Origin: Candidatus Eremiobacterota bacterium
GTDB taxonomy: Bacteria > Vulcanimicrobiota > Vulcanimicrobiia > Vulcanimicrobiales > Vulcanimicrobiaceae
Assembly: GCA_019235885.1 (NCBI GenBank)
Contig: JAFAKB010000086.1
Location: 17,549 to 81,548, forward strand
Length of the DNA: 64,000 nt
Reading direction: 5' to 3'
Shown piece after piece: positions 1-9,275 of the stretch. How positions within the stretch are numbered: position 1 is the first letter of the stretch; each line of letters begins with the position of its first letter. The position numbers and the translations under genes are program-made. Under the pieces are notes generated by a model that was not told where the DNA came from, did not search any database, and was given only the letters and a program-made list of their open reading frames with translations.

Positions 1-1
1 G

Positions 2-808
2 GGATTGCTCGATCTCTCCGCCGCCGAAGCTGCGATCACGCCGCGCACGCGAGCCATCGTGCCGGTCCACCTCTACGGCCATCCCGTGGACATGGAACCG
101 CTGAACGCGCTCGCCGCGCGCGCCGGCATCCGCGTCCTCGAAGACGCGGCGCACGCGCACGGCGCGCGCTACCGCGGCCGCCCGTGCGGCAGCTTGGCCG
201 ACGCAGCCGCGTTCAGCTTCTATCCCACCAAGAACCTGGGCGCGCTGGGCGACGCCGGCTGCGTCACGACGAACGACGACGCACTCGGGGCGCAGTTGCG
301 CCTGCTGCGCACGTGCGGCCTGACGACGAACTACGTCCACGAAGTGCAAGGCTTCACCAGCCGGCTCGACCCGCTGCAAGCCGCCGTGCTGCGCTGGAAA
401 CTCACGCACCTCGAGTCATGGAACACACGCCGCCGCGAGCTCGCGCGCCTTTACTGCGACGAGCTCGCAAACCTACCCGAATTGACGCTGCCGGTCGTGC
501 GCCCCTGGGCGGCCCCGGTGTGGCACGCCTTCCCAGTCCTCGTGAAAGACGGCCTGCGCGACGCGCTGCAAGCCGCACTGACGGACGCCGGAATCGAAAC
601 GAACGTGCACTACCGGCTGCCCGTTCATCTGCAGCCGGCCTATGCCGATGCCGGCTGGCACGCCGGCGAGTTCCCGGTAAGCGAAGAGCGTGCGCGCTCG
701 CTGCTCAGCCTCCCGCTCGATCCCTTCCACACCGGCGAAGAGATCGAGCAAGTGATCGCCGCAGTCCGCAGCGCGCTAGCTACCCGCGTTTGTGCGACTG
801 CACGGTGA
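2..808 (+). CDS. DegT/DnrJ/EryC1/StrS-family sugar aminotransferase, 5' truncated by the window
   Basis: PLP-dependent aminotransferase of the family that aminates keto-sugars for surface polysaccharide or antibiotic sugars. Only the C-terminal two thirds (about 268 residues) is inside the window; the frame is open to the left edge, so the real start lies upstream. Seen: the EDAAHAHGA segment (PLP-ring aspartate), then SFYPTKNLGALGD about 25 residues later, whose Lys is the expected Schiff-base lysine, then VHYRLPVHLQPAY and the family's C-terminal helix. Family length is usually 370-400 residues. The last 29 bases overlap the 3' end of the convergent lipoprotein gene. The sugar substrate cannot be told from this fragment. 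Confidence 0.9.
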   Translation, partial: GLLDLSAAEAAITPRTRAIVPVHLYGHPVDMEPLNALAARAGIRVLEDAAHAHGARYRGRPCGSLADAAAFSFYPTKNLGALGDAGCVTTNDDALGAQLRLLRTCGLTTNYVHEVQGFTSRLDPLQAAVLRWKLTHLESWNTRRRELARLYCDELANLPELTLPVVRPWAAPVWHAFPVLVKDGLRDALQAALTDAGIETNVHYRLPVHLQPAYADAGWHAGEFPVSEERARSLLSLPLDPFHTGEEIEQVIAAVRSALATRVCATAR

Positions 809-1778
809 TCGGGATCGTTGCCGGCGACGAGTCGCAGAGGAGGACGACGGTCGCGAGGATGCCGGAGGAGTAGTTCAGCGCCGTGTACGTCAGCCCGGAG
901 GCGTATGTCGTATTCGGCTGCGAGCCCGCCAGCAGCGATATCCCGACCGGTCCGCCGTTCGGATCCGAGCACGTGACGCTAAAGGTTTGGATGCCCGGCG
1001 ACGACGCCGGCGTGTCGAACGAGGTCGGCGGCGCGATCGTCACGGTGGTACTAGGTGTCGCGGCAATCGTCACCGGCCCGTTGTCGTACGCGCCCGGGGT
1101 CAGGATCTGGAGCGGCGTCGAATCCTGAATCTCGTAGTTGAACTGCACCGTCTGACCGTTCGCCGCTTCGTCGGGGCCGGAGAGGAAGGCATTCGATGCG
1201 ACGCCGAACATCACGAGCGACGCGCTCACGGTGTCGTGCGGGTGCACCTTCACGTCGACTTGGCCTTCGGAGGAGATCACTCCGACAAACACCGGCGCGA
1301 GGCCGCCCACCGACGTTTGCGATGCCGGATACGCGACCAAACCAAACGTGTGCGGACCAGGCTTCGCGTCGATCTCGAGCTGACAGGTTTCGGTGGTGGC
1401 ATTGTTCGTGCACGAGCCGGGGTTCACGGTATCTAGACCGTGCTTGTCCGGGTTCGCGTACACCGTCGTGAACTGCGGGGACCCCGCGAGGTTCACGTTG
1501 GCGACGTAGATCAGCGTCGAGCCGTCGTAGACCGCCAGTGACTGGAGCCCCGGCGTGATGAAACGCGGCCGCCGCGGTGCGGAGGCCGGTGCGCGCCGTT
1601 TGTCGGACGCCGCGACGCTCACCGCTCCGAACGCTGCCGAGAGCGTGACCCTGCCGCTGTCCGAACTCGATTGCTGTGTGTCGACCGGCGGTGCGCCGGC
1701 ACTGCCGCCTCCACCGCCGCAGGCGGAAACCAGAATCGCTGAAGCGCTGAGTACGGCGACCGTCGTGAGTCTCTTCAT
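780..1778 (-). CDS. putative lipoprotein, paralogue A
   Basis: No recognised function. I place the start at the ATG whose product begins MKRLTTVAVLSASAILVSAC; a lipobox-like LVSAC and a Gly run follow, so export and lipidation are likely. The mature part (about 305 residues) is rich in Thr, Ser, Pro and Gly and looks like beta-sandwich or Ig-like secreted protein. It shares a block around FITPGLQSLAVYDGSTLIYV and later segments (SSEGQVDV, TPGAYDNGPVTIA) with the next gene upstream, so the two are tandem paralogues. The stop overlaps the end of the convergent aminotransferase by 29 bases. Product exported and lipidated: likely. Biological role: unknown. Confidence 0.75.
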   Translation of the reverse strand: MKRLTTVAVLSASAILVSACGGGGGSAGAPPVDTQQSSSDSGRVTLSAAFGAVSVAASDKRRAPASAPRRPRFITPGLQSLAVYDGSTLIYVANVNLAGSPQFTTVYANPDKHGLDTVNPGSCTNNATTETCQLEIDAKPGPHTFGLVAYPASQTSVGGLAPVFVGVISSEGQVDVKVHPHDTVSASLVMFGVASNAFLSGPDEAANGQTVQFNYEIQDSTPLQILTPGAYDNGPVTIAATPSTTVTIAPPTSFDTPASSPGIQTFSVTCSDPNGGPVGISLLAGSQPNTTYASGLTYTALNYSSGILATVVLLCDSSPATIPITVQSHKRG

Positions 1779-1804
1779 TTGTTTGCCCACCATCAAAAGG
1801 CCGG

Positions 1805-2752
1805 TCACATGGGGTTGCAGGAGACGTTGAGCGTCGCCAAGGCGCCGCCGCCCCAGTAGTTCGCCGACGAGTACGTTAGCGTCGAGGCGTAGATCGTGTT
1901 CGGCATGCTGTTGGCGCTCACCGTGACGTTCGCGGAACCGCCTGCGGCGTTCGTGCAGGTCACGGTCAACGTCTGATCGCCCGGCGAGCTCGGCGGCGTG
2001 CTATTCGCGGTCTGATCGATCGTCAGGACGCCGGGGTTGTCGACGGCCCACGTCACCGGCCCGTTGTCGTAGTTGCCGGGCGTGAGTATCTGGGCCGCTG
2101 CGGAGTCCAAGATCTGGTACCCGAAGGCCGTCGGCGTGTTGTACGCGAGCGTGACCGAGCCGGGACCGTTGATCACGCCGCCCGACGCCACGCCGAGCAT
2201 CGTCAGCGTCGCGCCCGGATTCGGGCCGCCGTTGAGCACCAGGGAGAGCTCACCTTCGGAGGAGATGACGCCGGTGAAGCCGATCGGCGGACACACGTCG
2301 ACGTTGCACGGCGGCGGCGTATTGCTTTGCTGCGTCGGGTACGCGACGAGGTCAAAGACGTGCGGCCCGGGCGTCGACGTCAGCGTGACCGTGCACGTTT
2401 CGGTCGTCGTGTTGTTGGTGCACGAACCGGGAGCCACGGTCGTTACCGCGCCGGGAGCCGCGTAGACCGTCGTGAACTGAGGATTCGCGCCGAGGCTGAC
2501 GTTCGCGACATAGATGAGGAGGCTGCTGTCGTAGAGCGCAACCGATTGCAGCCCCGGCGAGACGAACTTCGGCACGCGCTTGTGACTACTTCGCTTGCGG
2601 ATCGGGATGGCGAGCGACATCTGCATCGTCGCCGTCCGGGCCGGCGCGCGCGGCGCCGACGGGGCAGGGGCAGGGCCGCTCGTTCCGCCGCCGCCGCATG
2701 CTGCGAGCGACAGCGCTGTGAGACTGATCGAAAGGAATCGCAGTCCGCGCAT
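1805..2752 (-). CDS. putative lipoprotein, paralogue B
   Basis: Second member of the tandem pair; function unknown. The ATG start (MRGLRFLSISLTALSLAAC) has a good Shine-Dalgarno AAGGTGG eight bases upstream; an in-frame GTG 12 bases earlier overlaps that Shine-Dalgarno and is therefore rejected. Signal peptide of about 18 residues, lipobox LAAC, then a Gly/Pro/Ala linker. The block FVSPGLQSVALYDSSLLIYV aligns with paralogue A, as do the cysteine-containing stretch near NNTTTETCTVTL and the segment TPGNYDNGPVTWA. Both genes probably sit in one minus-strand transcript, with 26 bases between them. Likely an outer-membrane or surface lipoprotein. Confidence 0.75.
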   Translation of the reverse strand: MRGLRFLSISLTALSLAACGGGGTSGPAPAPSAPRAPARTATMQMSLAIPIRKRSSHKRVPKFVSPGLQSVALYDSSLLIYVANVSLGANPQFTTVYAAPGAVTTVAPGSCTNNTTTETCTVTLTSTPGPHVFDLVAYPTQQSNTPPPCNVDVCPPIGFTGVISSEGELSLVLNGGPNPGATLTMLGVASGGVINGPGSVTLAYNTPTAFGYQILDSAAAQILTPGNYDNGPVTWAVDNPGVLTIDQTANSTPPSSPGDQTLTVTCTNAAGGSANVTVSANSMPNTIYASTLTYSSANYWGGGALATLNVSCNPM

Positions 2753-2936
2753 AACGCTTCCCACCTTTAACCTACCGGTTGGTTGGCTGGTAGTCCGTTC
2801 GGACCGCTTCCGGCACGCGCCCGCTGGGCCCTCCTAGCTCATCGACCGAACGGCCGTTTCTTTACGACCTCATTACCGGCCTCACGGCGGTGCCCGGTTC
2901 GGCCGATGATTATAGCAACGTGGAGACCGTGACCTA

Positions 2937-5075
2937 GTGGCAGCGGCCGCTCCGGCGCGTCCGGGTTTACTCGACCGCCTCGCTTCGACGTCCCATGCGT
3001 GGGTCGCCGCGGCGTCGGTCGTGCTCGTCGTGCTGATGATCGTCCCGGTGCCGCCGTGGGTCCTCGACCTGCTGCTCTCGACGAACATCACGCTGGCGCT
3101 GGTGATCCTGCTGGTCACCCTCTACACCGAGAACGCGCTCGCGTTCAGCGTCTTCCCGACGCTGCTGCTGATCGTCACGCTGTTCCGGCTCTCGCTCAAC
3201 ATCACCGGCACGCGCTCGATCCTGCTCCACGGCTACGCCGGGCAGGTGATCGAAGCGTTCGGCAACGTCGTGGTCGGCGGGAACTACGCCGTCGGGCTGG
3301 TGATCTTCGCGATCCTGATCGTCATCCAGTTCGTCGTGATCACCAACGGCGCCGGGCGCGTCGCCGAGGTCGCGGCGCGGTTCACGCTCGACGCGATGCC
3401 GGGCAAACAGCTCGCCGTCGACGCCGACCTCAATGCGGGCCTGATCACCGAAGCGGAAGCGCGCCAGCGCCGCAAGGACATCCAGCGCGCCGCCGACTTC
3501 TACGGCGCGATGGACGGCGCCTCGAAGTTCGTCCGCGGCGACGCGATCGCGGCGGTGATCATCGTATTCGTGAACATCATCGGCGGCTTCTTCATCGGCA
3601 TCTTCCAGCAGGGGATGTCGATCGTCGAAGCGCTGCAGCGCTTCACGCTGCTGACGATCGGCGAAGGGATCGTCACCCAGATCCCCGCGCTGCTGATCTC
3701 CACCGCGACCGGCATCATCGTCACCCGCGCCGCTTCGGAAGGCTCCTTCGGCCACGACCTCTCGCGCCAGCTCGTGCAAGAGCCGCGCGCGCTGCTGATC
3801 GCCGGCGCGCTGCTGATCCTGTTCGGGTTCTTCGGCCTCCCGCCGCTGTTCATGTTCGTCATGGCCGCGATCGTGCTCGCGCTGTGGCTGCGCGGCCGCA
3901 GCGCCGCCAAGGCCGCCGCGATGAAGGCCGGCCCCGCCGGTCTGCGCGGCGGCGCTTCCGGTGCGACCGGCATCCCCGGCTCGAACGTGCCGGCCGTGAA
4001 GCCGGCCGAATCGGTCGTCCCGCTGCTCTCGTACGACCCGATGGAATTGGAGATCGGCTTCGGCCTGATCCCGCTGGTCGACGTCTCGCAGGGCGGCGAT
4101 CTGCTCGAGCGCATCACGATGATTCGCCGCCACGCGGCGCGCGAGCTCGGCATCGTCGTCCCGCCGATCCGCGTGCGCGACAACTTGCAGCTCAAGCCGT
4201 CGACGTACGTGGTGAAGATCTACGGGCTCGAGGTGACGCGCGCCGAGGTGATGGTCTCGCGCCTGCTCGCGATGAACCCCGGCACCGCGACCGGCGCGAT
4301 CGACGGCATCCCGACCACCGAGCCCGCGTTCGGCCTGCCCGCGCTGTGGATCGCCGAGAGCGCGCGCGGCGACGCCGAGATGGCCGGCTACACCGTGATC
4401 GACCCGACCTCCGTCATCGCCACGCACCTCACCGAGATCATCAAGACGCACGCGCCCGACCTGCTGGGCCGTCAGGAGACCAGCGCGCTGCTCGACAACG
4501 TCAAGCAGCACTACCCGGTCGTCGTCGACGAGTTGATCCCGAACCTGCTGACGGTCGGAGAGGTGCAGCGCGTGCTGCAGAACCTCTTGCGCGAGCGCAT
4601 CCCGATCCGCAACCTGCTGCTGATCCTGGAGAACCTCGCCGACGGCGCGCGCGCCTCGAAGGACGTCGACTACCTCACCGAGCGCGTGCGCGCGGCGATG
4701 GCCCGCCACATCTGCGCCGAGTACGCCGAGAACGGCCTTCTCTCGGTGATCACCGTCGACCCGCGGCTGGAGACGCTGCTCGGCGAAGCGGTGCGCCGCG
4801 GCGAGGACGCCTACGCGCTGCTCGATCCCGGCACGGTCGCGAAGATCTACGCCTCGCTCACCAAGCGCATCACCGAAGCGCAGCAGAGCGGCTTGCAGCC
4901 GATCGTGCTGACCTCGCCGGGGACGCGCCTGGCGCTCAAGCGCCTCACCGAGCGCGCCGCGCCCTCGCTGGTAGTGCTCTCGTACAGCGAGATCGCGCCG
5001 GGCCTGCGCGTCGAGTCGATCGGCCAAGTCTCGACCACCGAAGAAGCGCTCGAGCCCGCCGGAGCGGGGGTCTAG
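2937..5075 (+). CDS. flhA: flagellar biosynthesis protein FlhA
   Basis: Export-gate component of the flagellar type III secretion apparatus: an inner-membrane protein with a large cytoplasmic domain that docks export chaperones and substrates. 712 residues, normal for the family (about 690-710). The N-terminal 340 residues carry about eight hydrophobic segments and the conserved FHIPEP-family region (VFPTLLLIVTLFRLSLNI; DAMPGKQLAVDADLNAG; FYGAMDGASKFVRGDAIA). The C-terminal 350 residues form the cytoplasmic domain. The GTG start follows GGAG at 2922. It heads a + strand operon with pilZ and che genes; no other flagellar structural gene is in the window, so the rest of the system must lie elsewhere. 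A type III injectisome homologue is less likely given the che neighbours. Confidence 0.93.
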   Translation: MAAAAPARPGLLDRLASTSHAWVAAASVVLVVLMIVPVPPWVLDLLLSTNITLALVILLVTLYTENALAFSVFPTLLLIVTLFRLSLNITGTRSILLHGYAGQVIEAFGNVVVGGNYAVGLVIFAILIVIQFVVITNGAGRVAEVAARFTLDAMPGKQLAVDADLNAGLITEAEARQRRKDIQRAADFYGAMDGASKFVRGDAIAAVIIVFVNIIGGFFIGIFQQGMSIVEALQRFTLLTIGEGIVTQIPALLISTATGIIVTRAASEGSFGHDLSRQLVQEPRALLIAGALLILFGFFGLPPLFMFVMAAIVLALWLRGRSAAKAAAMKAGPAGLRGGASGATGIPGSNVPAVKPAESVVPLLSYDPMELEIGFGLIPLVDVSQGGDLLERITMIRRHAARELGIVVPPIRVRDNLQLKPSTYVVKIYGLEVTRAEVMVSRLLAMNPGTATGAIDGIPTTEPAFGLPALWIAESARGDAEMAGYTVIDPTSVIATHLTEIIKTHAPDLLGRQETSALLDNVKQHYPVVVDELIPNLLTVGEVQRVLQNLLRERIPIRNLLLILENLADGARASKDVDYLTERVRAAMARHICAEYAENGLLSVITVDPRLETLLGEAVRRGEDAYALLDPGTVAKIYASLTKRITEAQQSGLQPIVLTSPGTRLALKRLTERAAPSLVVLSYSEIAPGLRVESIGQVSTTEEALEPAGAGV

Positions 5076-5078
5076 CCC

Positions 5079-5759
5079 GTGCTGCGCATGCTGGGGTTCG
5101 GGCCGAAGCCGATCCCGCCGCAGCTCAAGATGAAGCTGCCGCAGGTCAACAGCTTCGTCGACGTCGTGATGATCGGGCACGGGCCGCGCGGCTCGATCTG
5201 CGTCGAAGCGCTCAGCGAGCGCAGCCTGGTCGTCGGCGCGCTCTCCGGCATGCGGGTCGGCGGAACCGGCGTCTTCTCGTACACGAACGCCGCCGGGCGC
5301 TTCCGCTTCTCCTCGAAATGCGTCGCCCTGCGCGGCGCGACCGCCGTCTTCGCGCTCCCCGAGCGCGTCGAGACGCTCCAAGTCTTCACCGAAGCGAAGC
5401 AGCGCGCCGCGGTGCGCCTCGACGCCACCGTCCCCGCCCAATGGCGCTTCGCGCCGGGCGGGCGGGGCTCGGGCGACTGGGTGCGCGGCTCGCTCACCGA
5501 CATCAGCCGCTCCGGCGCCTCGCTGATCGTCGACCGCGAGGTGAAGAAGGGGTCCTTCGTCGAGGCGCGCTTTGCCGTCAGCACCGCGGCCTCGCCGCTC
5601 GTGCTGCTCGGTGAGGTGATGCGAAATTCTCCGATCGAATCGTCGAAGAAGATATCGTTGGGTCTGCGTTTCCACGGGATCAAAGCCGAGGAAGACCGGG
5701 CGATCATGGAGTTCATCAACAAGCGGCAAGCCGAACGGCGCAGCCGCGGCTTGGCCTAG
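5079..5759 (+). CDS. PilZ-domain protein (YcgR-like c-di-GMP receptor)
   Basis: 226 residues. The N-terminal half (1-105) resembles the YcgR-N/flagellar brake fold: KLPQVNSFVDVVMIG then a beta-rich segment. The C-terminal half is a PilZ domain with the RAAVR motif and DISRSGA (the D/N-x-S-x-x-G motif), which together bind cyclic di-GMP. Inferred role: tuning flagellar motor or export activity by c-di-GMP. GTG start three bases after the flhA stop; an ATG nine bases further in is an alternative. Clear member of the flhA-che operon. Domain call is firm, the precise partner is inferred. Confidence 0.82.
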   Translation: MLRMLGFGPKPIPPQLKMKLPQVNSFVDVVMIGHGPRGSICVEALSERSLVVGALSGMRVGGTGVFSYTNAAGRFRFSSKCVALRGATAVFALPERVETLQVFTEAKQRAAVRLDATVPAQWRFAPGGRGSGDWVRGSLTDISRSGASLIVDREVKKGSFVEARFAVSTAASPLVLLGEVMRNSPIESSKKISLGLRFHGIKAEEDRAIMEFINKRQAERRSRGLA

Positions 5760-5773
5760 GGAGCACACGGACA

Positions 5774-6139
5774 GTGAGCGCGAAACGAGTCCTCATCGTC
5801 GACGACGCGGTCGTCATGCGGATGATGATCAAAGGGATCTTGAGCAAGAACGGCTACGACGTGGTCGGGGAGGCCCAGAACGGTGTCGAGGCGGTCGAGA
5901 AGTACCGCGAGCTCGGCCCCGATCTCGTCACCATGGACATGGTGATGCCGGAGATGGACGGGATCTCCGCGGTCAAGCAGATCGTCGCCGGCGACCCGCA
6001 GGCGCGGATCATCATGTGCACCTCGATGGGCCAGCAGGCGCTGGTCGTCGAGGCGATCCAGGCAGGCGCGAAGTCCTTCATCACCAAGCCGTTCCAGCCG
6101 CCGAAGATCCTCGAGACGATCCAGAAGGTGCTCGCGTGA
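5774..6139 (+). CDS. cheY: chemotaxis response regulator CheY
   Basis: Single receiver domain of 121 residues, the normal length. The acidic pair D10-D11, phospho-acceptor D55 (in VTMDMVMPEMDG), Thr83 in MCTSMG and Lys105 in FITKPF are all present, so the switch should be functional. It receives phosphate from CheA and acts on the flagellar switch. GTG start 14 bases after the pilZ stop. The stop overlaps the start of cheC (GTGA), implying translational coupling between the regulator and its phosphatase. Confidence 0.92.
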   Translation: MSAKRVLIVDDAVVMRMMIKGILSKNGYDVVGEAQNGVEAVEKYRELGPDLVTMDMVMPEMDGISAVKQIVAGDPQARIIMCTSMGQQALVVEAIQAGAKSFITKPFQPPKILETIQKVLA

Positions 6140-6750
6140 CGATGCCAGCTCTCACCCTCAACGAGCTGCAGCGCGACGCGCTCAAGGAAGTCGGCAACAT
6201 CGGCGCCGGCCACGCCGCGACCGCGCTCTCGCAGCTTCTGAACACGACGGTCAAGCTCGCCGAGCCGACGATCGACGTGCTGAAGTTCCGCGATCTCTCG
6301 CAGCGCATGGGCAGCCCGGAGCGCTCGGTCGCCGCGCTGCACATGTACATTCGCGGCGAGGCGCCGGGCCAGATGGTCGTGCTGTTCGACCGCGAGCAGG
6401 CCGCCGAGTTCGTCAACGTCTTCATCAAGCGGATCATCGGCGACATCCAGATCTTCGACTCGATCGTCGACTCGACGCTCAAGGAGCTGGGCAACATCAT
6501 CGCCGGCTCGTACCTCACCGCGCTGATCTCGCTGACCGGGATCAACCTGCTGCCCTCGGTGCCGACGCTCTCGTACGGCACGGTGCAGGCCGCGTTCCGC
6601 ACGCTCATGTCGATCCTGCCCGATCAGGACGTGTTCCTGATCGAGTCGCAGTTCCTCGACAAGGACCGCGCCGTCTCGGGCCAGTTCATCCTGATCCCGG
6701 AGACCGGCTCGCTCCAGCCGCTGCTCTCGGTCTTCGGCGTCAACGATTGA
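6136..6750 (+). CDS. cheC: CheC-type CheY-P phosphatase
   Basis: About 204 residues. Two signature helices of the CheC/FliY/CheX family are visible: ALKEVGNIGAGHAATALSQL near residue 14 and LKELGNIIAGSYLTAL near residue 117, each with the E-x-x-N pair that attacks phospho-CheY. Having both active-site copies is typical of CheC rather than CheX. The GTG at 6136 overlaps the cheY TGA and has AAGGTG five bases upstream; an ATG at 6142 (MPALTLNEL) is equally possible. It restores CheY to its resting state in systems without CheZ. Context (cheY before, cheA after) supports the call. Confidence 0.9.
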   Translation: MTMPALTLNELQRDALKEVGNIGAGHAATALSQLLNTTVKLAEPTIDVLKFRDLSQRMGSPERSVAALHMYIRGEAPGQMVVLFDREQAAEFVNVFIKRIIGDIQIFDSIVDSTLKELGNIIAGSYLTALISLTGINLLPSVPTLSYGTVQAAFRTLMSILPDQDVFLIESQFLDKDRAVSGQFILIPETGSLQPLLSVFGVND

Positions 6751-6770
6751 TCCGTCCGCAGCGCTGAACG

Positions 6771-8747
6771 ATGCCCTCGCCCGACGACTTCTTCGACCGC
6801 TCCGAGTTCGTCCAGTACTTCCGTGACGAGACGGACGAGCTGCTGCAGTCGATCGACGGAGATCTGCTGCGGCTGGAGCAGTTCGTCGACACGGGCACGA
6901 TCGACTCGGAGCTGGTCAACTCGCTCTTCCGCGCGCTGCACACGATCAAGGGCAGCGCGGGGATGCTGGAGTTCGTTGCGGTCCAGCAGGTCGCGCACAA
7001 GCTCGAGAACGTCTACGACCTGCTGCGCAAGGACCGCATGCCGCTCACCGAGAGCGCGATCAACCTGCTCTTCGAAGGCCGTGACGTCCTCACCGGCCTG
7101 GTCCGCGCCGCCACGTCCGGCACCGAAGCGCCGCACGGCGTCGAGGAGTACGTCGAGCGGCTCGACGCGTTCGCCGCGATCTACGACTCGGTCGCGCAGG
7201 TGATCGAAGGGCCGCGGCCCGAGCCCGAAGCGGAAGAAGTCCTCACCCCGGTCGACGAGGAGCAGCTCGCCGCCTTCGAAGCCGACGTCGCGCGCCTCCT
7301 CGCCGAAGCGAAGACCACCGTCGCCGAGACGCCGGCCCAACCTGTTACGGAAGCGGACGTCGTCGCTGCGCAAGCCGCGGTCGATGCATTGTTCGCGTCG
7401 GAAGCGCCGCAAGCGGCACCGCAACCGAAGGCAGCGCCGAAATCGAACGGTACCCCCGCGCCTGCGAACGCCGCCGCGGCGGCTGCCGAGACGAAGCGCA
7501 CCGCGTCGGCGAAGAACCAGACGATTCGGGTCGACATCGAGCGCCTCGACCTGCTGCTGAACCTGGTCGGCGAGCTGGTCATCAACCGCACCCGCATCTC
7601 CGACATCGCGACGACGCTCGGTCGCGAGCTCGGCACGAACGGCCACGCGCACAACGGGCTGGGGACGCTGGCCAAGGACCTCGCTGAATCGTCGGCGCTG
7701 CTGGCCCGCACCACGAACGAGATCCAAGAGAGCATCATGAAGGTTCGCATGGTGCCGATCGGCCAGGTCTTCGACCGCTTCCCGCGGATGGTGCGCGATC
7801 TGGCGAAGGCGCGCGGCAAGGAGATCCACCTCGAGATCGCCGGCGCCGAGACCGACCTCGACAAGACGATCGTCGACGAGGTCGGCGAGCCGCTGATGCA
7901 CCTGATCCGCAACTGCGTCGACCACGGGATCGAGCCGCCCGACGTGCGCGAGGCGCGCGGCAAGCCGCGTCACGGCACCGTCAAGCTGAACGCGTACCAC
8001 GAAGGGAACCAGGTCATCATCGAGGTCTCCGACGACGGCGGCGGGATCGACTTGCAGCGCGTGCGCGAGAAGGCGGTCCGGATCGGCACGATCGGCGAGA
8101 ACGACCGCTTGACCGACCGCGAGATCATCGAGCTGATCTTCACGCCCGGCTTCTCGACCGCCAGCCAGATCACCGACGTGTCCGGCCGCGGCGTCGGAAT
8201 GGACGTCGTCAAGAAGAACATCCTGCGGCTCAAGGGCGTCTTCGACGTCGACTCCGTGCAGGGCGAAGGCACGCGCTTCACGATGAAGCTCCCGCTGACG
8301 TTGGCGATCATTCAGGCGCTGCTGGTGCGCGTCGCCGACGAGCTGTACTCGATCCCGCTCGACGCGGTGATCGAGTCGCAGCGGATCGACGCGGGCGACG
8401 TGCGCACCGTGCACGGCGGCGAAGTCATCACGCTGCGCGGACAGGTCGTTCCGCTGATCCGCATCGCCGAGTTCTTCCGGCTCGACGCGCCGCGCGATCC
8501 CGAGAAGGTGATGATCGTAATCGTCGGCTTGCAGGGCCGCCAGGTCGGGCTCGTCGTCGACTCGTTCCAGGGCGAGCAGGAGATCGTCATCAAGCCGCTC
8601 TCCGACGTGATCGGCCGCATCGCCGGCATCTCCGGCGCCACCATCCTCGGCAACGGCTCGATCTCCCTCATCATCGACGTCCACTCCCTCGTCGCCGCCG
8701 CTCACGGCAGCGGCCGCTTCACCCGCGCCGAATTCTCAGGAGTATAG
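6771..8747 (+). CDS. cheA: chemotaxis sensor histidine kinase CheA
   Basis: 658 residues. Order: HPt (P1) domain with phospho-acceptor His57 in LFRALHTIKGSAGMLEF; an Ala/Pro-rich linker about 150-255 with no obvious CheY-binding P2 domain; dimerisation helix (RLDLLLNLVGELVINR); HATPase with N-box LMHLIRNCVDHGIE, G1 DDGGGID and G2 GRGVGMDVV; C-terminal CheW-like domain (DELYSIPLDAVIES). It autophosphorylates in response to receptor state and passes phosphate to CheY. ATG 20 bases after cheC; cheW follows after two bases. The apparently missing P2 domain is the only departure from the Escherichia-type layout and is common in other phyla. Confidence 0.95.
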   Translation: MPSPDDFFDRSEFVQYFRDETDELLQSIDGDLLRLEQFVDTGTIDSELVNSLFRALHTIKGSAGMLEFVAVQQVAHKLENVYDLLRKDRMPLTESAINLLFEGRDVLTGLVRAATSGTEAPHGVEEYVERLDAFAAIYDSVAQVIEGPRPEPEAEEVLTPVDEEQLAAFEADVARLLAEAKTTVAETPAQPVTEADVVAAQAAVDALFASEAPQAAPQPKAAPKSNGTPAPANAAAAAAETKRTASAKNQTIRVDIERLDLLLNLVGELVINRTRISDIATTLGRELGTNGHAHNGLGTLAKDLAESSALLARTTNEIQESIMKVRMVPIGQVFDRFPRMVRDLAKARGKEIHLEIAGAETDLDKTIVDEVGEPLMHLIRNCVDHGIEPPDVREARGKPRHGTVKLNAYHEGNQVIIEVSDDGGGIDLQRVREKAVRIGTIGENDRLTDREIIELIFTPGFSTASQITDVSGRGVGMDVVKKNILRLKGVFDVDSVQGEGTRFTMKLPLTLAIIQALLVRVADELYSIPLDAVIESQRIDAGDVRTVHGGEVITLRGQVVPLIRIAEFFRLDAPRDPEKVMIVIVGLQGRQVGLVVDSFQGEQEIVIKPLSDVIGRIAGISGATILGNGSISLIIDVHSLVAAAHGSGRFTRAEFSGV

Positions 8748-8749
8748 TC

Positions 8750-9229
8750 ATGTCCGATACCATCCAAGTTGTTTCGTTCAAGCTAGGCTCGGAAGAGTAC
8801 GGCGTCGACATCGCGCAGGTGCAGGAGATCAATCGCATGGTCGCGGTGACGCACGTGCCGCGAGCGCCGCAGTTCATGGAGGGCGTGATCAACTTGCGCG
8901 GTCAGCTTATCCCGATCATCGACTTGCGCGCGCGCTTCGGGATGCCGCGCGCCGACCACACCAAGAACACGCGGATCGTGGTGACCGAGATCGGCGCCAA
9001 GCGCGTCGGGATGGTCGTCGACTCGGTCTCCGAGGTGCTGCGGCTCCCGCTCGAGCAGATCGAGCCCGCGCCCGAGATGATCACCGGCGTCGAGACCGAG
9101 TACATCCGCGGCGTCGGGAAGATCGAGGAGCGCTTGATCATCCTGCTCGACCTCGCGCGGATCATCTCGGGCTCCGAGAAGCGCGAGCTCGAGAGCGCGG
9201 ACGTCGCGCCCGAAGCAATCGCAGTCTGA
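8750..9229 (+). CDS. cheW: chemotaxis coupling protein CheW
   Basis: 159 residues, one CheW/SH3-like domain covering almost the whole chain (IQVVSFKLGSEEYGVDI; VPRAPQFMEGVINLRGQLIP; RLIILLDLARII), with a short acidic tail. It bridges chemoreceptors and CheA. The ATG follows the cheA stop by two bases and has AGGAG just inside the end of cheA, so the two are made from one message. No receptor (MCP) gene is in the window. Confidence 0.94.
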   Translation: MSDTIQVVSFKLGSEEYGVDIAQVQEINRMVAVTHVPRAPQFMEGVINLRGQLIPIIDLRARFGMPRADHTKNTRIVVTEIGAKRVGMVVDSVSEVLRLPLEQIEPAPEMITGVETEYIRGVGKIEERLIILLDLARIISGSEKRELESADVAPEAIAV

Positions 9230-9275
9230 ACACAGCCACGGCGGAGGGAGCGGCTCGGCCGACGAAAGGCCCGGC

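Noticed and set aside
2895..2915. GCCGATGA, similar to a flagellar sigma28 -10, before flhA
   Set aside because: No matching TAAA-type -35 at the right distance.
2999..5614. 871-codon open frame in the second frame over flhA
   Set aside because: Arg/Ala-rich shadow of flhA; flhA itself has unmistakable motifs.
6624..8705. 693-codon minus-strand frame opposite cheA
   Set aside because: Antisense shadow typical of GC-rich DNA, Asp/Arg/Leu-rich with no domains; cheA is certain.
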